Under the pieces are notes generated by a model that searched no databases, was not told the DNA's origin, and saw only the letters and a program-made list of their open reading frames with translations. This document shows, one piece after another, positions 8,144-16,694 of a stretch of DNA of 64,000 nucleotides. The translations under genes were made by a program, and so were the position numbers. Numbering within the stretch: the first letter of the stretch is position 1; each line of letters starts with the position of its first letter. Origin of the DNA: JASGMR01 sp963664675 (GTDB lineage Bacteria; Thermotogota; Thermotogae; Petrotogales; Kosmotogaceae); the NCBI GenBank assembly GCA_963664675.2, contig CAXXLB010000007.1:62001-126000 (forward strand), given 5' to 3'.

Positions 8144-8417
8144 AAAGTTGATCGTTTTTTGAAGAAATATTTAATAAAAAAATTTATAAATCTTTCAATA
8201 ATTAGAAATGTTTTTATTTTTTATATTGTGATTTTCATGCTAATAAAATCCTTAACCTAGGTTTAGAATAAAAAGTTACAAAAATTATAAAAAAGGGATA
8301 TATACTTTCTTTGATCACTACGATTGTGAATCACTGAAAGAAAATACTTTCTTTCTAAACAAAGGTGAAAAAATGTGACATTGTTCAATTGAACAAATCG
8401 AGGAGAAATTATGATTT
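8144..8417. other. Intergenic, convergent 3' ends; nothing definite
   Basis: AT-rich sequence between the MFS stop and the end of the leftward C69 peptidase gene. A short TTTCTTTGATCACT/AAAGAAAATACTTTCTTTC area near 8310-8360 has some symmetry, but no clear terminator or ORF is seen. Confidence 0.4.
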
Positions 8418-9695
8418 TTATTTTATTCTTTCGTTTAAATCTTTCTTAAAGACGTTTTTCCCTAGCTTTTTTGTTAATTTTGCCCAGAATTTTGGATGTG
8501 TTATGGTGTCCGCTTTGTCGATTATATCCTCATAGTTATCTATTAATTTCCGCTCTTTTTCGCTGCACTCGATACAAAATTCATGCCACTCATCATTTGT
8601 AGTCCCTTCATTCAGCAATGTTTCGTAATTTTTAATGAACTCGCTTTCCAGTGCTCCGGTCTCTGCCAACCAGGTTTTCAGATCCACGAGACCTGCATAA
8701 ATGCATCTGTTTAATTTTTCTCTTTTGAGCCAGTAGTTCAGACTGTCTTCTTCGTTTAAAAAAACAGGAGGGACGATAAAATTTCCCGTCTTATCAAATA
8801 TCAGCGGCTTAAAAACGGATAAACACGGTGAAGAACTTCCCGTTGTCCAGACAGAAATAAAATTATTTTTTACGATCGTCACCATACTACCTGTAGTGTG
8901 ATCACCTAACAAAGGTCCCGCGTGCATGCATACGCTTTTGACACTGCCCTTTTCAAAACATTTTTGCTGACTGATTGTGTGCTGACGTAATATTCCAAAA
9001 TAATCGGAAAGATCATAGTGTTCCAGATTCGTTAATTGCTCACCTGCACAAGCCATCCTTTTTCCGGAACCCGAAAAAAAAGTATAGAGTGATGCACTGA
9101 ATTTTTTTGCAAAATCTCCCTCTATTGTAGACTCGTCAAAATCCGTTTTCAATGATAATCGGTTGGAGATATTCGCCCGTTTTTTGATCTGTTTGATTGC
9201 ATAATCCCTGCCGGCTGTTTCTAAAATATATGCCTCGTTTTCATCCGAAATCAGATATGAGTTGTCATAATAAAACTCATGGTCAAATCCGCAATTACCA
9301 CCCTGACCGAATTCTTTTAATAAGTATATTATTTCCTGAGCCGCATTCTTCGAGGTTGTACCGCGTTCAAGACCCAATCTGACAAAATCCATCCCAATCA
9401 ATGATTCCGTCTTTTTGGTACGCGTCTTTGTGAAAACCGCTTCGTTACCTATGCTCACTCCGTTCTCATTGATACCTATTTCAGCTCCCCAGATCCACGA
9501 AGGCTTGACGAGAAAAACAGCCGATCTGTGGTTTTTATCCGGAATCTTAATATAGGTACACTGTACCTCTCCTCTCGCGCCGCCCGCGGGTGAAAAAATA
9601 CAGAGGTTGGGTTCGTTTGCCGCTCTGTCACTGTTCTTCAAAAAAATGGAATAACCGTCTTTCTTTTGCCAAATGGTATCACACATATTTTTCAC
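8418..9695 (-). CDS. Secernin / peptidase C69-family dipeptidase-like protein, 425 aa
   Basis: The N-terminus MKNMCDTIW places a cysteine at position 5 followed by Asp-Thr, the self-processed N-terminal-nucleophile pattern of peptidase family C69 and secernins. Further family marks are LKNSDRAANEPN, KPSWIWGAEIGINENGVSIGNEAVFT and the YILETAGRDYAIK block. These enzymes act on dipeptides or acyl-amides in the cytoplasm; no signal peptide is seen. The gene is alone, reading leftward toward the MFS gene. Substrate cannot be told from sequence. Confidence 0.85.
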   Translation of the reverse strand: MKNMCDTIWQKKDGYSIFLKNSDRAANEPNLCIFSPAGGARGEVQCTYIKIPDKNHRSAVFLVKPSWIWGAEIGINENGVSIGNEAVFTKTRTKKTESLIGMDFVRLGLERGTTSKNAAQEIIYLLKEFGQGGNCGFDHEFYYDNSYLISDENEAYILETAGRDYAIKQIKKRANISNRLSLKTDFDESTIEGDFAKKFSASLYTFFSGSGKRMACAGEQLTNLEHYDLSDYFGILRQHTISQQKCFEKGSVKSVCMHAGPLLGDHTTGSMVTIVKNNFISVWTTGSSSPCLSVFKPLIFDKTGNFIVPPVFLNEEDSLNYWLKREKLNRCIYAGLVDLKTWLAETGALESEFIKNYETLLNEGTTNDEWHEFCIECSEKERKLIDNYEDIIDKADTITHPKFWAKLTKKLGKNVFKKDLNERIK

Positions 9696-9819
9696 TCCCC
9701 GTACTTATACTAACACAAGCGATAAAAACGTATACTGAAACATTATATTATGTCTGATTTCAGTTCGATATTGAGCTTCCTGATCAAGATATAACATACA
9801 TGGAAAAAATTTCAAATTC

Positions 9820-9965
9820 TGTTGTGATTTTAAAAGATAAATTTTGTATTTTGGTTAATGCCTTTCGAAAAATGAAACACTATTTTATATTGAATAATCT
9901 GGCGAATTGCCGCCGTTGAAATCGATCTGTTCTTCCTTTATTCTCTTTATGAGATTTTCCACCTT
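9820..9965. repeat. 146-bp direct repeat, copy A (identical to 12303-12448)
   Basis: Base-by-base comparison with 12303-12448 shows no difference over 146 bp, in the same orientation, 2483 bp apart. The repeat consists of the last 81 bp of arsC plus 65 bp downstream of it. Copy B is the one attached to the full arsC gene, so copy A is the duplicated end left by insertion or duplication of the DNA between them. Confidence 0.95.
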
Positions 9966-9983
9966 CATAAAAGTAGTGTTCAT
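9885..9983 (-). pseudogene. arsC 3' fragment with a new start (32-codon chimeric frame)
   Basis: Read leftward, the last 26 codons of arsC (ending in NGGNSPDYSI) are present and are joined in frame to six new codons, MNTTFM, preceded by AAAGGAG (about 12 bases upstream of the ATG at 9983). The frame is thus open but encodes only an arsC tail, so no enzyme activity is expected. It marks the left junction of the islet between the 146-bp repeats. Confidence 0.7.
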
Positions 9984-10460
9984 CAAACTTTTTTACTCCT
10001 TTCTTAGCGTAACATATGTTGGTTTTTTATTGATAAACGAGTAAGTTTAAATATCACCAACCTGATTTATCATACAAAAATTCTTTCTTGATTTTAAAAC
10101 TTTCTGTTAAAATGGTGTATGATCACCCTTGTTCTTCCCAAACAAGAAAACCTAGTATATATAATCAAGTCGGGAACAAAGTATTATGTTTGCAGTTGTA
10201 GATATTTGAAGGATAAATAAAACACCTATATAACACTAAGAAGTTAAAAAGCAAGAGTATACACCTTGTAGTGCTCCTAATCCAACTAGATAAGATTTGA
10301 AAGTTTAAAAAAAGTTATATAATTTTTTAAAAGGTGACGAAGCAAAACGAAAAAGATTTTATTGTTAATATATAAAAGAAATTAGAGAAAATGCTAGTAA
10401 GTATTTTGAAATAAAAGTTGATTGAAAAACTAAAGAAAAAAATTATAAAGAGGGTTTTTT
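9984..10460. other. Intergenic, no recognisable gene
   Basis: AT-rich islet DNA with several stops in every frame. The last 15 bases carry the ribosome site of the lipoprotein gene at 10461 (AAAGAGGG). No hairpin terminator or known RNA was recognised. Confidence 0.4.
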
Positions 10461-11243
10461 ATGAAAAAGACAATGATAATTGTTTATTTAATTTTAAGTA
10501 TTATAATAATAACTTCATGTGGTAATACTTCAAAAGAAGTAAACATCCAGGAAAAAATAAAAGATTATGAGCAATTCAGTAGTAATAATCATTCAACTAT
10601 TAATGCATTTGATTATTTTAATGAAGAAATGGAAAAAGTAATTAAAGATTGGGAAAAAAAATATAATATGACAGAGAAATGCGAAACAGAATTTTTCTAT
10701 CACGATGGAGAAATGATGTTAACATTAATCCCATTCAACAAAGAAATATTTATATATAACGAGATGTCAGAAGATGAAATGTATGGATTTCAAAGTCTTT
10801 TTCACTATAAAATTGATTGGCAAACGAGACGAGCTTATATAAATAATAAATATTTCTATATGTTAATTGTACGTGAAAATTGGTATGATTTAAGAAGTGA
10901 AGATCGTTTTAAGAAAATTACAGAATGTATAGATTTTGAAAAATACGAAGTCTTTTTGCTAAACCAAGAGAAAATTACTGATAGTTTTAATCCTAAAGTT
11001 GTATATGGGTTAGAAGAAGAAAAACAAAATTATAAATTAGAAAAAGCGGATAAAAATATGATATTAGATGGATTTTTACATGCAACATTTATTTTAGATT
11101 CAAAAAAAAGTTATTCTACTTTTGATGAATTTTTGAATGATCCATTTGTTTTTGAAGATAGAATTACTTTTAATTTAAAAAATACAGATTTTTTAAAAAA
11201 CTTACTTGAAAATGCTAATAAATATATAGAACAAATAATGTAA
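10461..11243 (+). CDS. Hypothetical lipoprotein, 260 aa
   Basis: The first 20 residues are a lipoprotein signal peptide with the lipobox IITSC (Cys20), so the product should be membrane-anchored on the outer side. The rest is hydrophilic and rich in Lys, Glu and aromatic residues, with no domain I recognise. Start ATG 10461 follows AAAGAGGG. It is the only plus-strand gene of the islet bounded by the 146-bp repeats, and its low GC matches that islet rather than the flanking arsC. No homolog or function can be named from sequence alone. Confidence 0.65.
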   Translation: MKKTMIIVYLILSIIIITSCGNTSKEVNIQEKIKDYEQFSSNNHSTINAFDYFNEEMEKVIKDWEKKYNMTEKCETEFFYHDGEMMLTLIPFNKEIFIYNEMSEDEMYGFQSLFHYKIDWQTRRAYINNKYFYMLIVRENWYDLRSEDRFKKITECIDFEKYEVFLLNQEKITDSFNPKVVYGLEEEKQNYKLEKADKNMILDGFLHATFILDSKKSYSTFDEFLNDPFVFEDRITFNLKNTDFLKNLLENANKYIEQIM

Positions 11244-11510
11244 TTTTGTAATAAAAAATATTTAAAATCAATGATAGGACAAATAGTGTCAGGTACCATT
11301 TACAAAAAACAATCGCTTTCTTCTTATTTTCCGATCGCTTATCTATCTTTTTCCAATTGCTTAAATATCGTTCAGCCACCGTTAGACTATTTTTCACCAT
11401 CGTTAAATCGTTGTCCTTAACTTGCTTTTATTGTCAATATGAATAAATCTGTTGTTTTTTATAATGAAAGTAATAAAAATAGAACAAAAAAACCCTGGAT
11501 TCGAAATATA
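11244..11510. repeat. Intergenic; degenerate CGCTT/ATCGTT repeat text
   Basis: About 11310-11415 is made of short variant units (CCGATCGCTT, CCAATTGCTT, ATCGTTCAGCCACCG, CATCGTTAAATCG) of the same family as at 1075-1150 and 28230-28320. No gene is seen here. Confidence 0.5.
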
Positions 11511-11912
11511 TCAGTGTAATTTTGTATTCTTTTTTAACCACCAGTATATTTCATCTTTGTCTATCTCAGATTTTGCGACTGATATTGCTATATCAAAAAG
11601 ATCGGAACTTTTTGCAACAAGTTCTATGTTATTTTTGTCAAGAAAATATTCACCAAGAAATATTCCTAATCTTTTATTTCCGTCCTGAAGAGGATGATTT
11701 TTAATGGTAGAGCGGATGATAACAGCACATAAAAGCAACACATCGTCGTTGTATAAATAACTTATTTGATTTAAATTGAATATGTAGTCAATAGATTCTA
11801 CTTGCAATAAATATATTGGATCAGTAGGAAACTCTTCAGCAAGGAAATTTATAGCGTCATAAAGATTGCTCTTCGTAAGCCATTTAATATTTGGATAATT
11901 TTTCGTACACAC
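11511..11912 (-). CDS. Fic/Doc-family toxin, 133 aa
   Basis: Doc-type proteins transfer phosphate or nucleotide to translation factors and arrest growth. The Fic loop is HPLQDGNKRLG (residues about 76-86), matching HxFx(D/N)GNKR with Leu in place of Phe; the catalytic His, the GN pair and Lys-Arg are kept, so activity is plausible. Length suits a bare Doc toxin. The start overlaps the end of the upstream small gene by 29 bp, the usual antitoxin-toxin coupling. The pair lies inside the islet flanked by the 146-bp repeats. Confidence 0.82.
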   Translation of the reverse strand: MCTKNYPNIKWLTKSNLYDAINFLAEEFPTDPIYLLQVESIDYIFNLNQISYLYNDDVLLLCAVIIRSTIKNHPLQDGNKRLGIFLGEYFLDKNNIELVAKSSDLFDIAISVAKSEIDKDEIYWWLKKNTKLH

Positions 11913-12021
11913 TTCTTCTTTTTTCTATGATGTTTTTCATAATCTTTTGAGACGTCTCTTTAGGGACATCTCTCGTAACTTTTTTTGGTGAAATGTTCTT
12001 TGGTTTAGTTGTTTTTTTCAT
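11884..12021 (-). CDS. Antitoxin of the Fic/Doc module, 45 aa
   Basis: The longer frame to 12282 is probably not used: ATG 12021 has an excellent AAAGGAGG site (minus strand, about 12029-12036), and a good promoter lies at 12064-12092 inside the longer frame. The 45-aa product is very basic (MKKTTKPKNISPKKVTRDV start) with a helical C-terminal half (KIMKNIIEKRRSVYEKL), as expected for a small DNA-binding or toxin-wrapping antitoxin. It precedes and overlaps the Doc gene by 29 bp. It is not clearly a Phd-type protein; assignment is by position. Confidence 0.6.
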   Translation of the reverse strand: MKKTTKPKNISPKKVTRDVPKETSQKIMKNIIEKRRSVYEKLSKY

Positions 12022-12063
12022 CTGTGGATGCCTCCTTTCTGTGTACTCATATACTACATAATT

Positions 12064-12092
12064 ATTATACAACATTATTGCTATACCATCAA
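12064..12092 (-). promoter_or_regulatory. Sigma-70-type promoter for the toxin-antitoxin pair
   Basis: Read on the minus strand, TTGATG (12092-12087) and TATAAT (12069-12064) are separated by exactly 17 bp, close to consensus. It lies about 43 bp before ATG 12021 and therefore supports the short antitoxin start. Confidence 0.65.
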
Positions 12093-12302
12093 GAATTAAC
12101 GAGGTTATATAACTCTTGGTTACTTTTAGAGCCATATACGTTTTATATATTAAATACTTTAAATGATTCTCAGGGAATAAATAGTGACAGACACTTTTTA
12201 TTTGCTTATCATTCGAAAATACATTTTCCACTTTCTGGTAAATACTCTTGGAATCTTTTTTGAGTTTTACGCTTACAATCAAATGAGAAAAATTTCTAAC
12301 TA

Positions 12303-12448
12303 TGTTGTGATTTTAAAAGATAAATTTTGTATTTTGGTTAATGCCTTTCGAAAAATGAAACACTATTTTATATTGAATAATCTGGCGAATTGCCGCCGTT
12401 GAAATCGATCTGTTCTTCCTTTATTCTCTTTATGAGATTTTCCACCTT
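12303..12448. repeat. 146-bp direct repeat, copy B (arsC 3' end)
   Basis: Identical to 9820-9965. Bases 12368-12448 are the 3' coding end of arsC and 12303-12367 its downstream flank. The repeat pair brackets the lipoprotein and toxin-antitoxin genes, as attachment-site duplications do in integrated elements, although no integrase is present. Confidence 0.95.
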
Positions 12449-12805
12449 TTCCCTGATCTCATCCCTGGCTTCTCTGAAAGCATCTATGTCTTTGTCCGAC
12501 GGATCCTCTATTCCCCAGTCTTCAAAATGCCTGTTGGGAACGTATGGACACACTACGTTGCATCCCATAGTGATCAAAAGATCGAGTTCATCCGGAATTT
12601 CTTCGATAAGTTTTGGTCTCTGACCTGATATATCGACTCCGGCCTCTTTCATAACTTTCACCGCAAGGGGTTTGATTTCTTCATGTTTTTCGGTTCCCGC
12701 GGAATAAACTTCGAAAATATCGCTGCCGAGCTTTTTTGTCCAGCCTTCTGCCATCTGACTCCTGCAGGAGTTATGAACGCATATAAAACCCACTCTGTAT
12801 TTCAT
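12368..12805 (-). CDS. arsC: Low-molecular-weight phosphatase-type arsenate reductase, 145 aa
   Basis: The enzyme reduces arsenate to arsenite using thioredoxin. The P-loop CVHNSCRSQ (CX5R) near the N-terminus, the second cysteine pair in MGCNVVCPYVP and the catalytic Asp in the EDPSDKD loop match thioredoxin-linked ArsC of the B. subtilis type. Start ATG 12805 follows GGGGAGG; the longer frame to 12856 lacks such a site. It is not next to arsenite efflux genes. Its 3' end is duplicated at 9885-9965. An alternative is a protein-tyrosine phosphatase of the same fold, less likely given the extra cysteines. Confidence 0.85.
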   Translation of the reverse strand: MKYRVGFICVHNSCRSQMAEGWTKKLGSDIFEVYSAGTEKHEEIKPLAVKVMKEAGVDISGQRPKLIEEIPDELDLLITMGCNVVCPYVPNRHFEDWGIEDPSDKDIDAFREARDEIREKVENLIKRIKEEQIDFNGGNSPDYSI

Positions 12806-13168
12806 TTTAAATACCTCCCCAGAAAAGGATACTTTCAACTTAAACGGATTTTTCACATTGCATGCTTCTCATAAAATGAATGTCACGGTATTTTCAAAAT
12901 AACATATGCGCATCGAGCAGTACGATTTCTCACATATGGACTTTTGTAAAATCAGCCGGTCCTTCAATAATCTCACATCTTATTATACTATCGACATTGT
13001 ATGGGATAGTTAAAAGGTTCTGAAAGAAACAGCACAAAAACAAAAATCTGTGATCAACAAACAGAAAATATGTAACAAAAAACGAGAAACAATATCCGCT
13101 GTTAGTTTAGTAAAGAATCAGGTGCGACAGGTGCATGATAAAATTTTTATGTCTTTCTATTATCTATT
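12806..13168. other. Intergenic, no gene seen
   Basis: Upstream of arsC and downstream of the leftward gene at 13169. It should hold the arsC promoter, but I could not point to a convincing -35/-10 pair or an ArsR box. Confidence 0.35.
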
Positions 13169-14131
13169 TTACGATACAGGTTTTGCATTTTCTTTATATT
13201 TTAGTGCCAGTAAGGCATAGAGTGTGATCCACTTGTTGGGTTCCCCTCTTTTCCCGGGCTTGAAATATGATTTTGGTGGTGACCAGTTGAGGATATATTT
13301 TCCATTTCCATCTTTCTTCGAGTCGAGGATCATCCAGGCTTCCGCCAGTTCTTCCGCATTACCGTATCCTATACGGCTGAGACCATATAAGACTTCAGTC
13401 AGACTTGATTTCCACAAAAAGGGGAAGATCGTTGAGGTCAGTTCACCCAGTACGGGTTTTTTAAGGTCACTGTTTTCAAAAATACCGTGCCTTATGAGAA
13501 AATAATCCACTAGTGATTTGCACGTTTCTGTTCTTTGATACTCAGGCAACTCCGCGAACGCGAGCATTACTTTCAGGCTCCCGCGGATGCAGCTCTTCGT
13601 TTCTCTGGTTTTATATTTTCCCTCATGGATATCACAGAGGTAACCTCCGTCGAATTTGCCCGAATCCAACAGCAGATTTATAGTCCTTTTCACCCGTTTG
13701 TCCTCTCCGAATCCCATTCTTATAAAGGAACGAAGATTGTATGCGTACAGACAGGAATAATGCCCCAGGAAATCTCCATCTTCTTTCTGAAGGTTCAGAA
13801 ATCTGCTGACGGCGGGCTCTATCCGTTCGTCTTCTCTCGTCATTCCAAGTTCGGACAGAAAAGCGAGGTTAAAATGCGTTGTCAGGTAATCGAAATATTC
13901 AGTACCTTTACCAAATATTCTGTCTCTTCTTTTATCATAATACGTCCAATATCCTTCATCGTCGAATTTTGAGAATATCTTTTTGACCGCTTCGCTGTCT
14001 TTAATCCCTTCTCTGGCTTCAATAGCAGCAGAACTATTCTCATTTTCATCGAGGAGTTCGGTTAAGGTTCTGTATCTTACGGAGGGATTGTCCTCTTCGA
14101 GTAACCATTCAATAATAGTGCTGTAAGACAT
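13169..14131 (-). CDS. Alpha/alpha-toroid (prenyltransferase-like) protein, 320 aa
   Basis: The sequence shows repeated helical units with GxFxG or DGxFxG-type turns (LNLQKEDGDFLGHYSCLYAYN, LLLDSGKFDGGYLCDIHEG), the pattern of terpene cyclase/prenyltransferase-like toroids. It begins with SVRYRTLTELL, often found in uncharacterised bacterial members. No signal peptide or membrane span is seen. Conserved Cys and His residues in the middle could bind metal. Function is unknown; it reads away from the sugar operon and is probably a single gene. Confidence 0.6.
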   Translation of the reverse strand: MSYSTIIEWLLEEDNPSVRYRTLTELLDENENSSAAIEAREGIKDSEAVKKIFSKFDDEGYWTYYDKRRDRIFGKGTEYFDYLTTHFNLAFLSELGMTREDERIEPAVSRFLNLQKEDGDFLGHYSCLYAYNLRSFIRMGFGEDKRVKRTINLLLDSGKFDGGYLCDIHEGKYKTRETKSCIRGSLKVMLAFAELPEYQRTETCKSLVDYFLIRHGIFENSDLKKPVLGELTSTIFPFLWKSSLTEVLYGLSRIGYGNAEELAEAWMILDSKKDGNGKYILNWSPPKSYFKPGKRGEPNKWITLYALLALKYKENAKPVS

Positions 14132-14452
14132 TCAATTCACCACCATTTAAATTTCAGGATCAGGAAAACATACAAATCTATTATAAACCTGTGAAAGAAA
14201 CTTCCCGGCGAAATTTCATCCGTCACATCACTTATGTAAAAAAGAGTTTTTGCTTTTAAAAATGTTTACAAATTCAATCTTAATTTTTGTGAGCGTTGCT
14301 TTTATGAAGAGTGAAAAAATTTTATTATTCGATATGAATGTTTTATATTATTATTTCCATAATCAATAATAATCGTAAATAATCAGCTTAGAATGTTTAT
14401 ATTCCGATTTTGAATTAGAGATAAATGAGTATAAACTAAAAAATGAGTTACG

Positions 14453-14462
14453 TTACCGGTAA
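14453..14462. promoter_or_regulatory. Palindromic operator candidate upstream of the sugar operon
   Basis: TTACCGGTAA is a perfect palindrome centred on CG, the symmetry typical of LacI-family operators, placed 54 bp before the binding-protein start. The last gene of this operon encodes a LacI-type regulator, so autoregulation through this site is a reasonable inference. Confidence 0.45.
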
Positions 14463-14515
14463 GGTACGCCAATTTTATAATCCTTAAAAAATGATAACTA
14501 AAAGGAGGGGTAGTA

Positions 14516-15757
14516 ATGAAATTACATCTTTTTTTTGTGGTTTTGTTATTGGTTTTAGTTTCTTTGAGTTTTGGAAAAATGATAGAAATCAGAGTCTGGG
14601 ACAGAGTACAGGAAATGGGAACGATAGTTGATATGTTCAATGAAAAAATGGAAGAAGAGGGGAAAGATGTCAGGGCAGTTTTTGAACTGATTCCGTATGA
14701 ACAGCAGGTGTCCAAATTCATGGCCGCGCTCGCTGCCGGCAGGGCTCCCGATGTATATAGTCTGGATTTAATTCAGTATCCATATTTTATCTCTATTGGG
14801 GCATTTCACGATATTACAGATCATTTCAATGAATTGAGTTTTAAAGATGAACTTCCAAAGGGAGTTTTGAAGTTGGGAACGTATAAAGACAGGATTTATG
14901 CTTTACCCTTTGAGCTGGATTTATCGGTATTATTCTGGAATAAGGATAAGTTCGCCGAAGCTGGATTGGATCCCGAAATACCTCCAAAGACATGGGAAGA
15001 GCTGATAGAATTCTCGCAAATTTTGACAAAAGATATAGATAATGACGGAGTCATTGATCAATGGGGTTTTTGTGAACTCGGAAGTGTTGCTGGTGAATAT
15101 ATGTTCTGGTTTATGCCTTATATATGGAATAACAATGGAAGTATGTTTGATAATGAAGGCAACGTGACATTCAATTCACAGGAAACGAAAGAATCACTCC
15201 AACTGTGGAGAGATTTGATAGCGAAGTATAAAGTTGCACCTCCCTCATCACCACAATGGGCAGCCGGAGATGCTTATCACAGTTTTGTCTCGGGAAAACT
15301 GGCTACATTCCTGAGTGGTAATTTTCATGTCACTTCTCTGATGCATGACGCACCAGATATCAATTTTGGTATTGCTTTGATGCCGAAGGGTAAGGGAGAA
15401 TACGCCACGTTCGGCGGAGGAAATATGATCGGAATCACCACTCAGAGCAAATATCCGGAAGAGGCATGGGATTTTGTGGAGTTCGCTTTTTCTGAAGAGG
15501 CTCTGGTTGAGGCTCTGGCTCCGAACATGCTGTTATTGCCAAGGCCGAGTCTGTACGACAACAAGTATTATGAAGAAATTCCTCAAATGCAGGATTTTGC
15601 CGACTTCATTCAGTATGCGGTTACGCCGTACACTTTCAAATATAATGAGATCTACGACCCTGTTTTATATTATATACAGGGAGCGTTGCTGGGGAAAATT
15701 CCCGTTGATGAAGCAATTGAAAAATGTGCAGAAGAAATTGAAGAAGCGGTAAAATAA
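14516..15757 (+). CDS. Sugar ABC transporter substrate-binding protein, 413 aa
   Basis: This is a periplasmic family 1 solute-binding protein that delivers oligosaccharide to the MalFG-like permeases encoded next. It has a Sec signal ending SLSFG without a lipobox cysteine, then the two-lobed binding fold with typical marks (AALAAGRAPDVYSLD, YALPFELDLSVLFWNKDKF, PPKTWEELIEF, GGGNMIGIT). Start ATG 14516 follows AAAGGAGG. The GH127 enzyme in the operon suggests an arabinose-containing oligosaccharide as ligand. A hairpin follows the stop and probably raises its expression over the permeases. Confidence 0.88.
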   Translation: MKLHLFFVVLLLVLVSLSFGKMIEIRVWDRVQEMGTIVDMFNEKMEEEGKDVRAVFELIPYEQQVSKFMAALAAGRAPDVYSLDLIQYPYFISIGAFHDITDHFNELSFKDELPKGVLKLGTYKDRIYALPFELDLSVLFWNKDKFAEAGLDPEIPPKTWEELIEFSQILTKDIDNDGVIDQWGFCELGSVAGEYMFWFMPYIWNNNGSMFDNEGNVTFNSQETKESLQLWRDLIAKYKVAPPSSPQWAAGDAYHSFVSGKLATFLSGNFHVTSLMHDAPDINFGIALMPKGKGEYATFGGGNMIGITTQSKYPEEAWDFVEFAFSEEALVEALAPNMLLLPRPSLYDNKYYEEIPQMQDFADFIQYAVTPYTFKYNEIYDPVLYYIQGALLGKIPVDEAIEKCAEEIEEAVK

Positions 15758-15769
15758 TTTCATTGATAG

Positions 15770-15799
15770 TCGGGTAAAGGGTTTCTTTACCCGATTTTT
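15770..15799 (+). terminator. Intercistronic hairpin with T-run after the binding-protein gene
   Basis: TCGGGTAAAG (15770-15779) and CTTTACCCGA (15785-15794) form a perfect 10-bp stem with a 5-base loop, followed by TTTTT. It lies between binding protein and permease, so it most likely terminates partly and leaves the binding protein in excess. Confidence 0.8.
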
Positions 15800-15812
15800 C
15801 CGGGGGAAATAA

Positions 15813-16694
15813 ATGTTAAAAATCAGAATGCAAAAAAGAACAAGAATGAGTCTTTTGTTCCTTTTACCGGCGTTGTTACTGGTTGGGATATTTTTTCTTT
15901 ATCCTTTAGTGAGAGTCTTTATAATGTCATTGCAGCACTGGCAGGTTCTGGGTGACAATGAGTTCATAGGACTGGAAAATTACGGAAGGGTGTTTACTGA
16001 AAGCGAATTCTGGAAAACTCTATGGAACACAGTTATTTATGCGGCGATAGTCACGCCGATGATTTTTATTCCGGCTATCGCTCTCGCGAATGCACTGAAG
16101 AAAACGTGTACGAGTTCTAAAATTTTCAGAACTTTATTCTTTTTACCCGTGGCGGTTTCGTTTGTCGCCGCGAGTTTTATCTGGAAATGGATCTACAATG
16201 ACACTTCAGGAATACTCAACTACGTTCTGTTTTCCATCAAGTTCATCAATCAGCCGGTGAGCTGGCTGGGCGATACATGGATATCGAGAATAATGGTTTC
16301 GGTCATGGTCGCATGGAAGACACAGGGAATGACTATGATAATTCTTATAGCGGGATTACAGGCTATTCCAGGATCACTGTATGAATCGGCAAAAATAGAT
16401 GGTGCGTCAAAAAGGCAGGAATTTTTTTACATCACTCTGCCTCTTTTAAGACCAACGATCGTGCTGGCTCTGATCATGTCAATTGCGGGGTCATTTAAAG
16501 CCTTCGATCATTTTTTCATTATGACCGGCGGGGGACCGATGAAGACAACGGAAACTATAGTCATGTACATAAATAAACTTGCCTTCGAATATTTCGATGT
16601 TGGTTTCGGAGCAGCGGTTTCGGTGGTATTTTTAATCTTGCTTTTAATCATCAGTTACTTTCAGATGAGATTGGGGGGATACAAAGATGAGTAA
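15813..16694 (+). CDS. Sugar ABC transporter permease, MalF type, 293 aa
   Basis: An inner-membrane permease with six spans. The EAA loop that docks with the ATPase is YESAKIDGASKRQEFFYITLP near residues 190-210. ATG 15813 follows CCGGGGG. It overlaps the next permease by 8 bp. No ATPase gene is in the operon, so a shared MsmX-like ATPase encoded elsewhere must be used. Confidence 0.88.
   Translation: MLKIRMQKRTRMSLLFLLPALLLVGIFFLYPLVRVFIMSLQHWQVLGDNEFIGLENYGRVFTESEFWKTLWNTVIYAAIVTPMIFIPAIALANALKKTCTSSKIFRTLFFLPVAVSFVAASFIWKWIYNDTSGILNYVLFSIKFINQPVSWLGDTWISRIMVSVMVAWKTQGMTMIILIAGLQAIPGSLYESAKIDGASKRQEFFYITLPLLRPTIVLALIMSIAGSFKAFDHFFIMTGGGPMKTTETIVMYINKLAFEYFDVGFGAAVSVVFLILLLIISYFQMRLGGYKDE

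Noticed and set aside
11884..12282. A 132-aa version of the antitoxin
   Set aside because: The strong ribosome site and a 17-bp-spaced promoter lie inside it at 12029-12092, favouring the 45-aa start.
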